From: Asticcacaulis sp. YBE204
GTDB lineage: Bacteria; Pseudomonadota; Alphaproteobacteria; Caulobacterales; Caulobacteraceae
DNA length: 64,000 nt
Direction: 5' to 3'
Assembly: GCF_000495855.1 (NCBI RefSeq)
Contig: NZ_AWGF01000004.1
Span: forward strand, 310,001 to 374,000
Positions 17,477 through 25,093 of this stretch are shown here, piece by piece; positions within the stretch are counted from its first letter, which is position 1; each line of letters opens with the position of its first letter. A program made the position numbers and the translations under genes. The notes beneath the pieces are model-generated. The model saw only the letters and a program-made list of their open reading frames with translations, was not told the DNA's origin and made no database searches.

Positions 17477-17710
17477 ATGAGTACGCGCGTTGTAACGACC
17501 CACCTTCCTACGGAAATGGCCGAGGCCGTTGATGCCGCTGCCGAGAGGCTGGAGCGTCCACGCGGTTGGATCGTCAAACAGGCGCTGCACGATTGGCTTC
17601 GTCTGGAAGAGCGTCGCCACCAGATGATTCTTGAGGCTTTGAAAGAAGTTGACGAGGGTCGGTTCGTTGAACACGAAGATATTAAACGCTGGGCAGATGG
17701 CCTCGACTGA
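17477..17710 (+). CDS. Ribbon-helix-helix antitoxin (CopG/ParD type)
   Basis: A 77-residue protein. The N-terminal ribbon-helix-helix is VVTTHLPTEMAEAVDAAAERLERPRGWIVKQAL; the C-terminal half is acidic and helical, as expected for the toxin-binding part. It presumably neutralises the RelE/ParE-like protein encoded next and represses the operon through the palindromes upstream. Stop and toxin start overlap by one base (TGATG), the usual coupling of such pairs. Confidence 0.88.
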   Translation: MSTRVVTTHLPTEMAEAVDAAAERLERPRGWIVKQALHDWLRLEERRHQMILEALKEVDEGRFVEHEDIKRWADGLD

Positions 17711-17985
17711 TGCGGATTCGTTGGCTCTCGTCCTCTCAACGTGACCTGTCACGCTTGCATGATTTCCTTAAAGATGCCGCCCCGGATACAGCAAGCCGTC
17801 GCATTCGCGCCATTATAGCGGCGGTAGAACGACTAATCGAATTTCCGAACATCGCCCCGCGTGTGGAAAGGTACGGCTCACGGGAAGTGCGGGCCTTGCT
17901 CGTCGGCGATTATGAATTGCACTATGAAGTCATGGCGGACACGATCGTGATCCTACGTATCTGGCATGTGCGCGAAAACCGCTAA
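17710..17985 (+). CDS. RelE/ParE-family toxin
   Basis: A 91-residue basic protein with the RelE/ParE fold pattern: IRWLSSSQRDLSRLHDFL at the start, then FPNIAPRVE, REVRALLVGDYELHYEV and the final VILRIWHVRENR. ParE toxins poison gyrase and RelE toxins cleave ribosome-bound mRNA; the sequence alone does not decide between them. The reading frame is intact and full length, so the module is probably active. Confidence 0.88.
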   Translation: MRIRWLSSSQRDLSRLHDFLKDAAPDTASRRIRAIIAAVERLIEFPNIAPRVERYGSREVRALLVGDYELHYEVMADTIVILRIWHVRENR

Positions 17986-17986
17986 C

Positions 17987-18712
17987 CTACTCGCCATCCT
18001 TCTTGCCCCAGCCGATCTTGCTCATCAGCCCCGACGCCCAGTTGCCTTTTTCCTTGGGCTCGGCCTTGGCGACGGCGCGACCGATGGCTTCCTTGTCGTC
18101 TGTGGGCGCGACCGTGGCGGTCTTTTCCTTATGGACGTCCAGCTTCTGACGCTCGGCTGAGGGTTTCAGCGCCTCGGCGATGATCTTGGCCTCTTCCTCG
18201 GTCTGCATTTCCTTGAAGATGTCCGGATGCCCCGAAAGTGCGATGGCGGCCCGTTCGCAATCGCCGGGCAGCGACCAGTTGACATAGGCACCTGCCGCCT
18301 TGCCGCGTCCTTCCTTGTCGGCGGCGGCCTGACGGGCTTCTTCCCAGCCGTCGAAGCCCTTTTCACGGGCGGCCTCGGCGCTGTCGCGGCCTTCCTTGGC
18401 TTCGCCCTTTTTTGACAGGGTCAGCGAGGCCTCATAGGCGCGCAGATAAGACGCGCCGATCTTCTGCATGTCCTCGCTGAGCGGCTCGACCGAGGTGATC
18501 TTTTCGGCGAGGTCCATATGTCCGGACAAGGCGCCGTGGCACCAGGCGACGCGGTTGAAGTCGTCGGCGGGCGCATCGGCGATGACCGGGGTGCGGATCA
18601 GCTGCTCCTTGATGCCGGTGACATTGGTCGAAATCGGGCCGTCGTCGGTCTGCGCAAAAACAGGAGCGGCCACAAGACCGGAGATCAGAAGGGTCGAAAT
18701 CGCCGAAGACAT
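17987..18712 (-). CDS. Secreted hypothetical protein
   Basis: A 241-residue protein with a signal peptide (MSSAISTLLISGLVAAPVFAQ). The mature part has two cysteines, long charged helical stretches rich in Glu, Lys and Ala, and a C-terminal GNWASGLMSKIGWGKKDGE segment. Family not recognised. ATG 18712 is chosen because the signal peptide starts there; ATG 18757 would add 15 residues. Its stop is adjacent to the convergent toxin gene. Confidence 0.65.
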   Translation of the reverse strand: MSSAISTLLISGLVAAPVFAQTDDGPISTNVTGIKEQLIRTPVIADAPADDFNRVAWCHGALSGHMDLAEKITSVEPLSEDMQKIGASYLRAYEASLTLSKKGEAKEGRDSAEAAREKGFDGWEEARQAAADKEGRGKAAGAYVNWSLPGDCERAAIALSGHPDIFKEMQTEEEAKIIAEALKPSAERQKLDVHKEKTATVAPTDDKEAIGRAVAKAEPKEKGNWASGLMSKIGWGKKDGE

Positions 18713-18865
18713 TTTCAAGGTGCAGGTTCCGTCAAAAGTAAAATCCTTGCTGATCATACAGGGAAATGCGGCAAAATGGCGTTTTATCTAATTTTTACGC
18801 GCCTTACAAAAACTTAAAGGGAAAACCGCCATGATTTCGTCTAAGCTGCATGGCAGAGGTAGAGA

Positions 18866-19540
18866 ATGTCTTTCTGGAAAAATCTGGCCCAGATGGCGGT
18901 GAAGTCTTTCGACCCGGCCGACTGTCCTGACTGCCCCAAGGGGCCGCCGGGCCGCGATCCTGCGTTTGCAACGGCGGTGACGGCCTTGGGTGCGAAATTG
19001 GCCATGGCCGACGGCCTGGCCGACGATACGGAGCAGCAGGCCTTTTTCGACGTCTTTCAGCCCGAACGCGGGGCCTACGACAATGTGCTGCGGCTCTACG
19101 ATCTGGCGCGTCAGACCAGCCTCGGCTTCGAATCCTATGCCCGCCGTCTGGCCAAGCGTTATTCGCAGTGTCCACAAATCCTTGAGGACGTGCTGGAAGG
19201 CCTGTTCCACATCGCCGTGTCCGACGGGCATCTGACCGATCAGGAAGAGACCTATCTGGAGACCGTGTCGGACCTGTTCGAGATCAAGCGCGCCACCTAT
19301 CGCCGCATTCGCGCGGGTTATGTCGCGCCGGATGCCGATGATCCGTACCATATTCTGGGGCTGAGCCCGGCGGCGGCGGACCATGAAATCCGCGTCGCCC
19401 GCAACGCGCAACTAAGCGAGTTCCACCCGGACCGCATCGTCGCGCGCGGCTTGCCGCCGGAATATGTCGAAATCTATACGGCGAAGGCGGCAAAAATTAA
19501 CGAGGCCTATGATCAGATACGTCGTGAGCGAGCCGCGTAA
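18866..19540 (+). CDS. TerB/DjlA-like protein with C-terminal J domain
   Basis: A 224-residue protein. Residues about 30-145 resemble a TerB/DjlA-type helical domain (AKLAMADGLADDTEQQAF, then IAVSDGHLTDQEETYL). Residues about 160-222 form a J domain with DPYHILGLSPAAADHEIR and the HPD tripeptide in EFHPDRIV. J domains stimulate DnaK. E. coli DjlA has an N-terminal membrane helix that is missing here, so this form is probably soluble. The N-terminus holds a CPDCPKGPPG segment. It appears to be monocistronic. Confidence 0.88.
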   Translation: MSFWKNLAQMAVKSFDPADCPDCPKGPPGRDPAFATAVTALGAKLAMADGLADDTEQQAFFDVFQPERGAYDNVLRLYDLARQTSLGFESYARRLAKRYSQCPQILEDVLEGLFHIAVSDGHLTDQEETYLETVSDLFEIKRATYRRIRAGYVAPDADDPYHILGLSPAAADHEIRVARNAQLSEFHPDRIVARGLPPEYVEIYTAKAAKINEAYDQIRRERAA

Positions 19541-19757
19541 ATCGGCTGCAAACGATAACAGGCTTAATAAAAGATAAAAAAGTTGTCTTAACAGGGTGTC
19601 GCCGGTTGACGAATGCCTTATTCGTGACAATCTGATGTAGTGCAGTGCAGTAACCGCATGGCGTTAGTAGAGGCATTCGGCCATGACCGATTTGAAAACC
19701 CTTTTCGGAAGCTTTTCCAGCCCGCATCCGTGGGCGCGTCTTCGCAGGAGAAACGCT

Positions 19758-20006
19758 ATGGCCAGACTCAAGCACGTTTTCATAATGACCGTGATCGGTC
19801 TCGTCTCGCTGGCCGGTATCGCGCTGGCGGTGGTATTCGCCGGAATCATGGCGGTGCTGGCCGCGATCGGCGTCGGCCTGATGGCCCTGACGGCGATCTT
19901 TACGCGCAAGCCGATCCGCGTGGTCATCAACCGCGACAAGCAAGCCAAAAAAGATGACGGTGTGCTGGAAGCGCGCAAGAATGGTTCGACGTGGGAAGTC
20001 TATTAA
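19758..20006 (+). CDS. Small membrane protein, hypothetical
   Basis: An 82-residue protein with two overlapping hydrophobic helices (about residues 8-48) and a basic, soluble C-terminus (RVVINRDKQAKKDDGVLEARK). The start at 19758 is preferred because AGGAG lies seven bases upstream; an in-frame ATG at 19683 would add 25 residues. No family recognised. A strong terminator follows. Confidence 0.6.
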   Translation: MARLKHVFIMTVIGLVSLAGIALAVVFAGIMAVLAAIGVGLMALTAIFTRKPIRVVINRDKQAKKDDGVLEARKNGSTWEVY

Positions 20007-20030
20007 GCCTTCTTAACGCTTTGATTCTGC

Positions 20031-20063
20031 AAAAGCCCCTGCTATGACGCCGGGGCTTTTTTG
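20031..20063 (+). terminator. Rho-independent terminator
   Basis: The stem aagcccc/ggggctt with a short loop is followed by TTTTTTGTTT. It lies 25 bases after the small membrane protein gene and just before the amidase gene. Confidence 0.85.
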
Positions 20064-20078
20064 TTTCCGGATGCCCTA

Positions 20079-20816
20079 ATGATTGCCCTGCCGTCGCCGA
20101 ATTTCAATGCGCGCAAATCGCCGCCAGACATGGCGGTGCTGCACTATACCGGCATGGAAACGGCCAAGGCGGCGCTCGACCGGATGTGCGATCCGGCGGC
20201 GGAGGTTTCGGCCCACTACTGCGTCGACGAGGACGGGACGGTCTATCAGCTCGTCGAGGAAGAGCGCCGCGCGTGGCACGCCGGTGTCTCGGTCTGGAAA
20301 GGCGAGCGCGATATCAACAGCGCCTCGATCGGCATCGAGATCGTCAATCCGGGGCATGAATTCGGCTATCGCGACTTTCCGGCGGCTCAGATCGACGCGG
20401 TGATCGAGCTGCTCGACGGCATCCGTCAACGCTGGGATATCCCCGACCACCGCATCTTGGGTCATTCCGACGTCGCCCCGGCGCGCAAACAAGACCCCGG
20501 AGAGCGTTTTCCGTGGGCGGTGCTGGCCGAGGCCGGGCATGGTCTGTGGGTCGAGCCAACCTTGCCGCCGGAAGGCGTCATGGGGCCGCCGCTCGATATC
20601 GGTGATACCGGGCCGGGCGTGTTCGCCTTGCAAGGGGCGCTGGGCAAGCTCGGTTACGATATCCTGCCTGGCGGACCGTACGACGCGGAAACCAAGGCTA
20701 TCGTCACGGCGTTTCAGCGGCATTGGGTGCAATCGCGTGTGGACGGTCTGGCGGACGCCTTGACACGGGTGCGCCTGATGGCTCTGCTACGTCATGTCAC
20801 ATTACTGGAGGGGTAA
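20079..20816 (+). CDS. N-acetylmuramoyl-L-alanine amidase (Amidase_2) with PG-binding domain
   Basis: A 245-residue zinc amidase that would cleave the amide bond between N-acetylmuramate and L-alanine in peptidoglycan or its fragments. The Amidase_2 domain has the first zinc His in MAVLHYTGM near residue 20, SAHYCVDEDGTVYQLV, and a second site GHSDVAPARKQDPGERFPW near residue 129, matching AmiD/AmpD. A peptidoglycan-binding-1 domain (GDTGPGVFALQGALGKLGY) fills residues 180-235. No signal peptide is visible, unlike the lipoprotein AmiD. ATG 20079 was chosen; TTG 20061 is an alternative. Two small genes follow closely. Confidence 0.88.
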   Translation: MIALPSPNFNARKSPPDMAVLHYTGMETAKAALDRMCDPAAEVSAHYCVDEDGTVYQLVEEERRAWHAGVSVWKGERDINSASIGIEIVNPGHEFGYRDFPAAQIDAVIELLDGIRQRWDIPDHRILGHSDVAPARKQDPGERFPWAVLAEAGHGLWVEPTLPPEGVMGPPLDIGDTGPGVFALQGALGKLGYDILPGGPYDAETKAIVTAFQRHWVQSRVDGLADALTRVRLMALLRHVTLLEG

Positions 20817-20819
20817 GTA

Positions 20820-21176
20820 ATGAATACGGCCTTGATTATTGCGCTATTTGCCGTGGCATGTTCGCTGTTTGTTGTATTTACCGGGGTGATCATGTCCCGA
20901 GCCAAAACGCGCAAACCAAACGCACACCACTACGAAAGCCCCGAAGGTTGGCAGGTCTATGTCAAGGGGCTGGGCGCGGTGATCTACATCGGTCCTGACA
21001 TTACCGTGGCGTTCGGCGGCGAACTTCTGGATGGCGACGCGGGTATTCAGTTTTTTCCGACAACCTATACGGTGAACTTTCCGGAAGGAAAGGCCTTGTC
21101 TGAGGCGGAGGCCGAACTTTATGCGCAACGCGCACGTGACGGTTTGCGAGCGATGAACGTGCCTTTCGAGGAGTAG
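20820..21176 (+). CDS. Hypothetical membrane-anchored protein
   Basis: A 118-residue protein with one N-terminal transmembrane helix (about residues 3-24), then a soluble domain with YVKGLGAVIYIGPDI and FFPTTYTVNFPEGKALS. It begins three bases after the amidase stop, with GGAGG upstream, so it is probably in the same operon. No family recognised. Confidence 0.65.
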   Translation: MNTALIIALFAVACSLFVVFTGVIMSRAKTRKPNAHHYESPEGWQVYVKGLGAVIYIGPDITVAFGGELLDGDAGIQFFPTTYTVNFPEGKALSEAEAELYAQRARDGLRAMNVPFEE

Positions 21177-21180
21177 GGTT

Positions 21181-21558
21181 ATGAAATCTGAGCGTTGGGA
21201 TTTGGTTTTTCTTCTGCTGTCGGGCCTGTGGGGCTTTGTCGGGGTGACCCTGCTGGCGGCAGGCAGCCATGCCGATCCGCGCCTCGGTTCGGCGGGCCTG
21301 ATGCTGCTGTTCCATGCGGCGGTGACCATCGCTTTGGTGCAATCGACGTTCATGAGCCCGACGTTCAAGCTCAATACGCTTTTGCTGCTGGTCGTCGGCA
21401 GCGGCATCTTTGCCGCCGACATCTGTTCGCGGGTGATGCGCGGGGCGCCGCTCCTGCCGCAACTGGCACCGACAGGCGGTGTACTGACCATGCTCGGCTG
21501 GCTGGGGATATCGCTGGCGGCAGGCTTGAAGCTGTTCGCCAAACCTAGAGCGGAATGA
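21181..21558 (+). CDS. DUF423 family membrane protein
   Basis: A 125-residue protein with four predicted transmembrane helices. The pattern WGFVGVTLLAAGSHA near the N-terminus, and the later SGIFAADICSR and APTGGVLTMLGWLGI, fit DUF423 (YgdD-like), in which a GAFGAHGL motif is usual; here it is degenerate (LLAAGSHA). Function unknown. Its last codons and stop lie inside hairpin 1 of a bipartite repeat, so the C-terminus is encoded by repeat sequence. Confidence 0.7.
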   Translation: MKSERWDLVFLLLSGLWGFVGVTLLAAGSHADPRLGSAGLMLLFHAAVTIALVQSTFMSPTFKLNTLLLLVVGSGIFAADICSRVMRGAPLLPQLAPTGGVLTMLGWLGISLAAGLKLFAKPRAE

Positions 21559-21646
21559 CGTTAGATAGAATCGTCATTCCGCTCTAATTTTTTGTTTTGT
21601 CGCGATATTATAGCCGAAAACCGCTCACACTTTTCGGCATATCGCT
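21547..21646. repeat. Bipartite two-hairpin repeat, copy 2 (RIME-like)
   Basis: Hairpin 1 (21547-21585) pairs agagcggaatgacg with cgtcattccgctct. A T-rich spacer follows, then hairpin 2 (21603-21644) with gccgaaaa/ttttcggc inside cgatat/atatcg. Sequence and order match copy 1 at 5231. Hairpin 1 with its following T run may also terminate the DUF423 operon. It lies directly upstream of rnpB. Confidence 0.88.
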
Positions 21647-21689
21647 CTAAGGCTTGATTTCACGCCGCTTTCTGCGCACAAGGGGCGCG

Positions 21690-22067
<378 letters not shown>

Positions 22068-22104
22068 AATTGGCACTTGCCGATAAATATGTTAGGCTTT
22101 GGTT

Positions 22105-22278
22105 ATGCCGAAAGCCGAAGTACAAATCATTGTTGCCGAAGACGCTGAATTCATCGAGGCGGTAAAAGCCGGTGTGCAATCCATAGATGACGGGCGCTCC
22201 GTGCCTTATGAGCAGGTGAGGGATTGGTTGCTTTCCTGGGGCACCGACAACGAAAAGCCCGTGCCCAAAAGCATCTAA
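22105..22278 (+). CDS. Small antitoxin of a broken toxin-antitoxin pair
   Basis: A 57-residue protein, MPKAEVQIIVAEDAEFIEAV, then VQSIDDGRSVPYEQVRDWLLSWG. The second half is the typical type II antitoxin segment (DxGxxVPxExVxxWLxSWG) found before RelE/ParE toxins. Its stop overlaps the ATG of the toxin remnant (TAATG). It starts 38 bases after rnpB. The reading frame is intact although its partner is not. Confidence 0.8.
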   Translation: MPKAEVQIIVAEDAEFIEAVKAGVQSIDDGRSVPYEQVRDWLLSWGTDNEKPVPKSI

Positions 22279-22538
22279 TGATGCAGGTTATTTTTTCCGA
22301 TGAGGCCATCGACGATCTTCAGGTTATTCGCGATTATATCGGGCAAGATAATCCTTACGCGGCCTCGCGCATGGCTGTTGAGTTGATTGCCGCCTAAATC
22401 ATGCCGGAGCGCGGGCGTCCCGGTCTGGTGGCGGGTACGCGCGAACTGACCAGCGTCTGGCCTTATGTCATTGTCTATCGTCATTCTGCGGAGCGGGTAG
22501 ATATTCTCCGCATCTGGCACGGCGTGCAAAGCCGCTGA
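22278..22538 (+). pseudogene. RelE/ParE toxin remnant with an in-frame stop
   Basis: The frame reads MMQVIFSDEAIDDLQVIRDY and on to a TAA at 22395-22397 after 39 codons. It then continues in the same frame as IMPERGRPGLVAG, TRELTSVWPYVIVYRH and VDILRIWHGVQSR up to TGA at 22536. Both halves are typical of the RelE/ParE family. Compared with intact members, about five residues are also missing around the stop, so a small deletion and a nonsense codon probably occurred together. The toxin should be inactive. Confidence 0.8.
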
Positions 22539-22829
22539 TCATATCCCAAATCCGCCGACCGGTTCGGTCACGATATGGTCGCCGAAGCCCGCGATCAGCG
22601 GCATGGCCTTCTTGATCGTTTCGGCCACGGCGGGGATATGCAGCGACGCCTTGTGGCTGTCGGCACTATCCCACACCTCGGTGATCCAGATTTTGTCGGC
22701 GTCGTTCGGGTCCTTGGCCACGACATAGCTCAGGCAGCCGGGCAGGGCGCTGACGCTGGCCGTCATCAGGCTTATCAATTCGTTACGCTGGCCCGGTTGC
22801 GCGGTGAAATTGCCGATCAGTCCGTACAT
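22539..22829 (-). CDS. Antibiotic biosynthesis monooxygenase (ABM) domain protein
   Basis: A 96-residue protein with the dimeric alpha+beta barrel ABM pattern: MYGLIGNFTAQPGQRNELIS, then LPGCLSYVVAKDP, IWITEVWDSADSHKASL and a C-terminal hydrophobic end. Relatives include the quinol monooxygenase YgiN; the substrate here is unknown. ATG 22829 was chosen by family N-terminus. The gene abuts the toxin remnant at its 3' end, and a DnaA-box group lies upstream of its start. Confidence 0.85.
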   Translation of the reverse strand: MYGLIGNFTAQPGQRNELISLMTASVSALPGCLSYVVAKDPNDADKIWITEVWDSADSHKASLHIPAVAETIKKAMPLIAGFGDHIVTEPVGGFGI

Positions 22830-22867
22830 GGATGGTCTCCGTGGGATTTTGTCCCGGAAAAAGCGTT

Positions 22868-22905
22868 TGTGGATAAATATGTGGATAACGAATCGCTTGT
22901 CCACA
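22868..22905. promoter_or_regulatory. Cluster of three DnaA boxes
   Basis: Two perfect DnaA boxes (TGTGGATAA, reverse of TTATCCACA) lie at 22868-22876 and 22880-22888. A third box with one mismatch, TTGTCCACA, lies at 22897-22905 in the opposite orientation. Three boxes in 38 bases is far denser than chance. They lie 39 bases upstream of the ABM gene and about 300 bases upstream of mraZ, so DnaA could regulate either. Confidence 0.6.
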
Positions 22906-23009
22906 GACTTATCACCCGCCCGGACAGGTCCTGTCAGCAACGATTTCGTTAATCATTTGAAAGGACTTAGGTAACCCTTCGTTAGGGTCTGTTACCGCTA
23001 TATTAACAT

Positions 23010-23024
23010 GTTCCGCCTATGTTC
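23010..23024. promoter_or_regulatory. Candidate LexA (SOS) box upstream of mraZ
   Basis: The sequence GTTCCGCCTATGTTC is an exact GTTC-N7-GTTC direct repeat, the LexA-binding consensus of alphaproteobacteria. It lies in the 373-base gap before mraZ, roughly 180 bases upstream of its start codon, near a sensible promoter position. The rest of the gap holds AT-rich segments and one GAGTC methylation motif at 23081. Confidence 0.55.
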
Positions 23025-23119
23025 CATCCCCTTGTTTAAATTCGATTAATTATCGCTATAGAGGCGTAAAGTGTCGGTCAGAGTCATTGCGTCCCAATTC
23101 ATCCCGTGTTAACCCTATT

Positions 23120-23163
23120 GCCGTTCAGCGGTGGCGCACCGGGCGGTCCGGTTCGGCTTTTTT
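23120..23163 (+). terminator. Possible attenuator in the mraZ leader
   Basis: ACCGG at 23138-23142 pairs with CCGGT at 23148-23152. An outer GCCG (23120) can pair with CGGC (23154), and a run of six T residues follows at once. The arrangement resembles an intrinsic terminator placed 40 bases before the mraZ start codon. The stems are short, so this is tentative. Confidence 0.3.
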
Positions 23164-23202
23164 CGGTAACACAGGGAGCGGGTTTCGGCCCGGAGCGAAG
23201 AG

Positions 23203-23655
23203 GTGTTTCTCTCGACGCATGAGAAGCAGCTTGATGCGAAGCGGAGACTTCTGGTCCCGCAGGACTTCCGTGCGGCCGCACTGGTTCCGTTCGAGGGTAT
23301 CGACAGCTTCGACGGCGTCTATTGTTTCGCCATGAAGACGCTCGGTTGCCTGGAGTGCGGCGGGGCGGAATTTTTCAGTCATTATAAGACGCTGATCGAC
23401 GCGCAGCCCTTCGGATCAGCGGCGCGCCGCGGTCTTGAAGCACGCATCTATTCAGGCATGTCACGCCTGTCGTTCGATACGGCGGGGCGGGTGACCCTGC
23501 CGGACGCCCTGTGCGAGCAGTTCAATATCCGCGAGGCCGTCTTGCTGACCGGGCTTTACGATCGTTTCCAGATATGGAACCCCGACGCCTATGCCGCTCA
23601 TCTGGCTCAGCAGGACGGCGATTTATCGGGTCTGTTCGCGGAGTTGGGCCTATGA
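23203..23655 (+). CDS. mraZ: Transcriptional regulator MraZ
   Basis: A 150-residue protein with two SpoVT/AbrB-like half-domains: FLSTHEKQLDAKRRLLVPQDFR at the start, and LSFDTAGRVTLPDAL near residue 90. MraZ is the conserved first gene of the dcw cluster; in E. coli it binds TGGG repeats in its own promoter and represses the cluster. The start is GTG at 23203, with GGAG about eight bases upstream; the family N-terminus begins exactly there. The stop overlaps the rsmH start (ATGA). Confidence 0.93.
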   Translation: MFLSTHEKQLDAKRRLLVPQDFRAAALVPFEGIDSFDGVYCFAMKTLGCLECGGAEFFSHYKTLIDAQPFGSAARRGLEARIYSGMSRLSFDTAGRVTLPDALCEQFNIREAVLLTGLYDRFQIWNPDAYAAHLAQQDGDLSGLFAELGL

Positions 23656-24638
23656 GTGCAGCGCCGCATATCTCGGTTCTTTTAAACGAGGTGTTAACCG
23701 TTTTCGGTAACCTTAACGGGAAGTTGATTGTCGATGCCACCTTCGGGGCAGGCGGTTATACGCGCGCCTTCCTGAACGCGGGGGCGCAGGTTATCGCTTT
23801 TGACCGCGACGCACGGGTCGGGCCTTATGTGGAATCGGTGTCTGCCGAATTCCCCGAGGCTTTCCGCTTCGTCAATCGTCCCTTCTCGGAAATGAAGGAC
23901 GGTCTGGCCGATCTGGGTGTCGATGTCGTCGACGGGATCGTGGCCGATATCGGCGTGTCGTCGATGCAGCTCGATGAGGCCGACCGCGGCTTCTCGTTCA
24001 TGCGCGACGGTCCGCTGGACATGCGCATGGCGGTTGACGGCCTGAGCGCGGCGGACATCGTCAATGACTGGGCCGAGGTCGATATCGCCCACGTCATCTG
24101 GCTTTATGGCGAAGAGCACCGCTCGCGCGCCATCGCCGCCGCCATCGTTCGCCGCCGGGCCGAGGCCCTGTTCGAGCGGACGCTCGATCTCGCCGCCGTG
24201 GTCGAAAAGGCCGTCGGCGGCCGCCGGGGTGACAAGGTCCATCCGGCGACCAAGACCTTTCAGGCTCTGCGCATCGCGGTGAACGATGAGCTTGGCGAAC
24301 TGGAAACGGCGCTGGAGGTGTCGGAGACGCTTCTGAAGCCCGAGGGCGTACTGGCCGTGGTGACCTTCCATTCGCTGGAAGACCGCATGGTCAAGACCTT
24401 CCTGACCGAGCGGGCCGGACGCCTGCCGGCGGGATCGCGCTACGCCCCGCAGGTCCAGAAAGGGCCGGAACCGACCTACAAGCTGATCTCGACCAAAGCC
24501 ATCGCGCCGTCGGACGAGGAACTGAAAACCAATCCCCGCGCGCGGTCGGCCAAGTTACGGGCCGCTCGCCGTACCGAGAACCCGCCACTTCTGGCAAATA
24601 GTAAAGCGTCCCCAACCTCCCGGAGGTCCGTCAGATGA
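23652..24638 (+). CDS. rsmH: 16S rRNA m4C1402 methyltransferase
   Basis: A 328-residue RsmH (MraW), which N4-methylates C1402 of 16S rRNA using SAM. Signatures are HISVLLNEVL, VDATFGAGGYTRAFL near residue 28, VADIGVSSMQLDEADRGFSF, GPLDMRM, TKTFQALRIAVNDEL and VVTFHSLEDRMVK. The length is slightly above the E. coli protein (313). It overlaps mraZ and ftsL by four bases each, so translation of the three is coupled. Confidence 0.96.
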   Translation: MSAAPHISVLLNEVLTVFGNLNGKLIVDATFGAGGYTRAFLNAGAQVIAFDRDARVGPYVESVSAEFPEAFRFVNRPFSEMKDGLADLGVDVVDGIVADIGVSSMQLDEADRGFSFMRDGPLDMRMAVDGLSAADIVNDWAEVDIAHVIWLYGEEHRSRAIAAAIVRRRAEALFERTLDLAAVVEKAVGGRRGDKVHPATKTFQALRIAVNDELGELETALEVSETLLKPEGVLAVVTFHSLEDRMVKTFLTERAGRLPAGSRYAPQVQKGPEPTYKLISTKAIAPSDEELKTNPRARSAKLRAARRTENPPLLANSKASPTSRRSVR

Positions 24639-25069
24639 ATAAACTGATGCGTCTGTTCGATCGCCGCGTGCGCGGCTTCCGTCTTGTCGAAGCCATTGGT
24701 CTGGCTCTGGCGCTCGGCATGATCTTCTGGGTCTGCCTGTCCAAGGTCAAGGAAGGGCAGGAGGTCGCGCGTCTCAACGATATCAACAAGAATATCGCGG
24801 CGCAGGAAGAGGCCATCAAGTCGCTCAAGGTGAAGGTCGCCGCGCTGGAGCAGCCCGCGCGCATCGAGGCTTTGGCCAAGGCCTATCTGGGCATGAAGCC
24901 GGGGTCGCCGGAACGCGAAGCCAAGCTCGACAATCTGGTCGAGATTTCGCGTTCGGTGTCGAGGCCTGAGGTCGTCGGTAAGAAGACCGAGGTTGTGGCC
25001 GCGCCTGTGGTCGCCGAAGAAGCCACCGCACCGGTCGAGGTCCCTGTCGCGAAGGGAGCCGGGGAATGA
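24635..25069 (+). CDS. ftsL: Cell division protein FtsL (putative)
   Basis: A 144-residue bitopic protein with a short basic cytoplasmic N-terminus, one transmembrane helix (about residues 18-38), a periplasmic coiled-coil-like segment (EEAIKSLKVKVAALEQ) and an Ala/Val/Pro-rich tail. Sequence similarity to FtsL is always low; the identification rests on position between rsmH and ftsI, topology and size. FtsL joins FtsB and FtsQ in the divisome and helps activate FtsWI. Its start overlaps the rsmH stop (ATGA). Confidence 0.85.
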   Translation: MNKLMRLFDRRVRGFRLVEAIGLALALGMIFWVCLSKVKEGQEVARLNDINKNIAAQEEAIKSLKVKVAALEQPARIEALAKAYLGMKPGSPEREAKLDNLVEISRSVSRPEVVGKKTEVVAAPVVAEEATAPVEVPVAKGAGE

Positions 25070-25093
25070 GTGTTTTTGAGGCCGCACTATTGT

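Noticed and set aside
22868-22905. DnaA-box group as a replication origin
   Set aside because: Only three boxes, no adjoining AT-rich unwinding region, and none of the usual origin genes nearby.
23036-23049. TTAA-N6-TTAA, close to a CtrA site, upstream of mraZ
   Set aside because: CtrA needs a seven-base spacer; the spacing here is six, and the region is AT-rich so TTAA pairs are expected.
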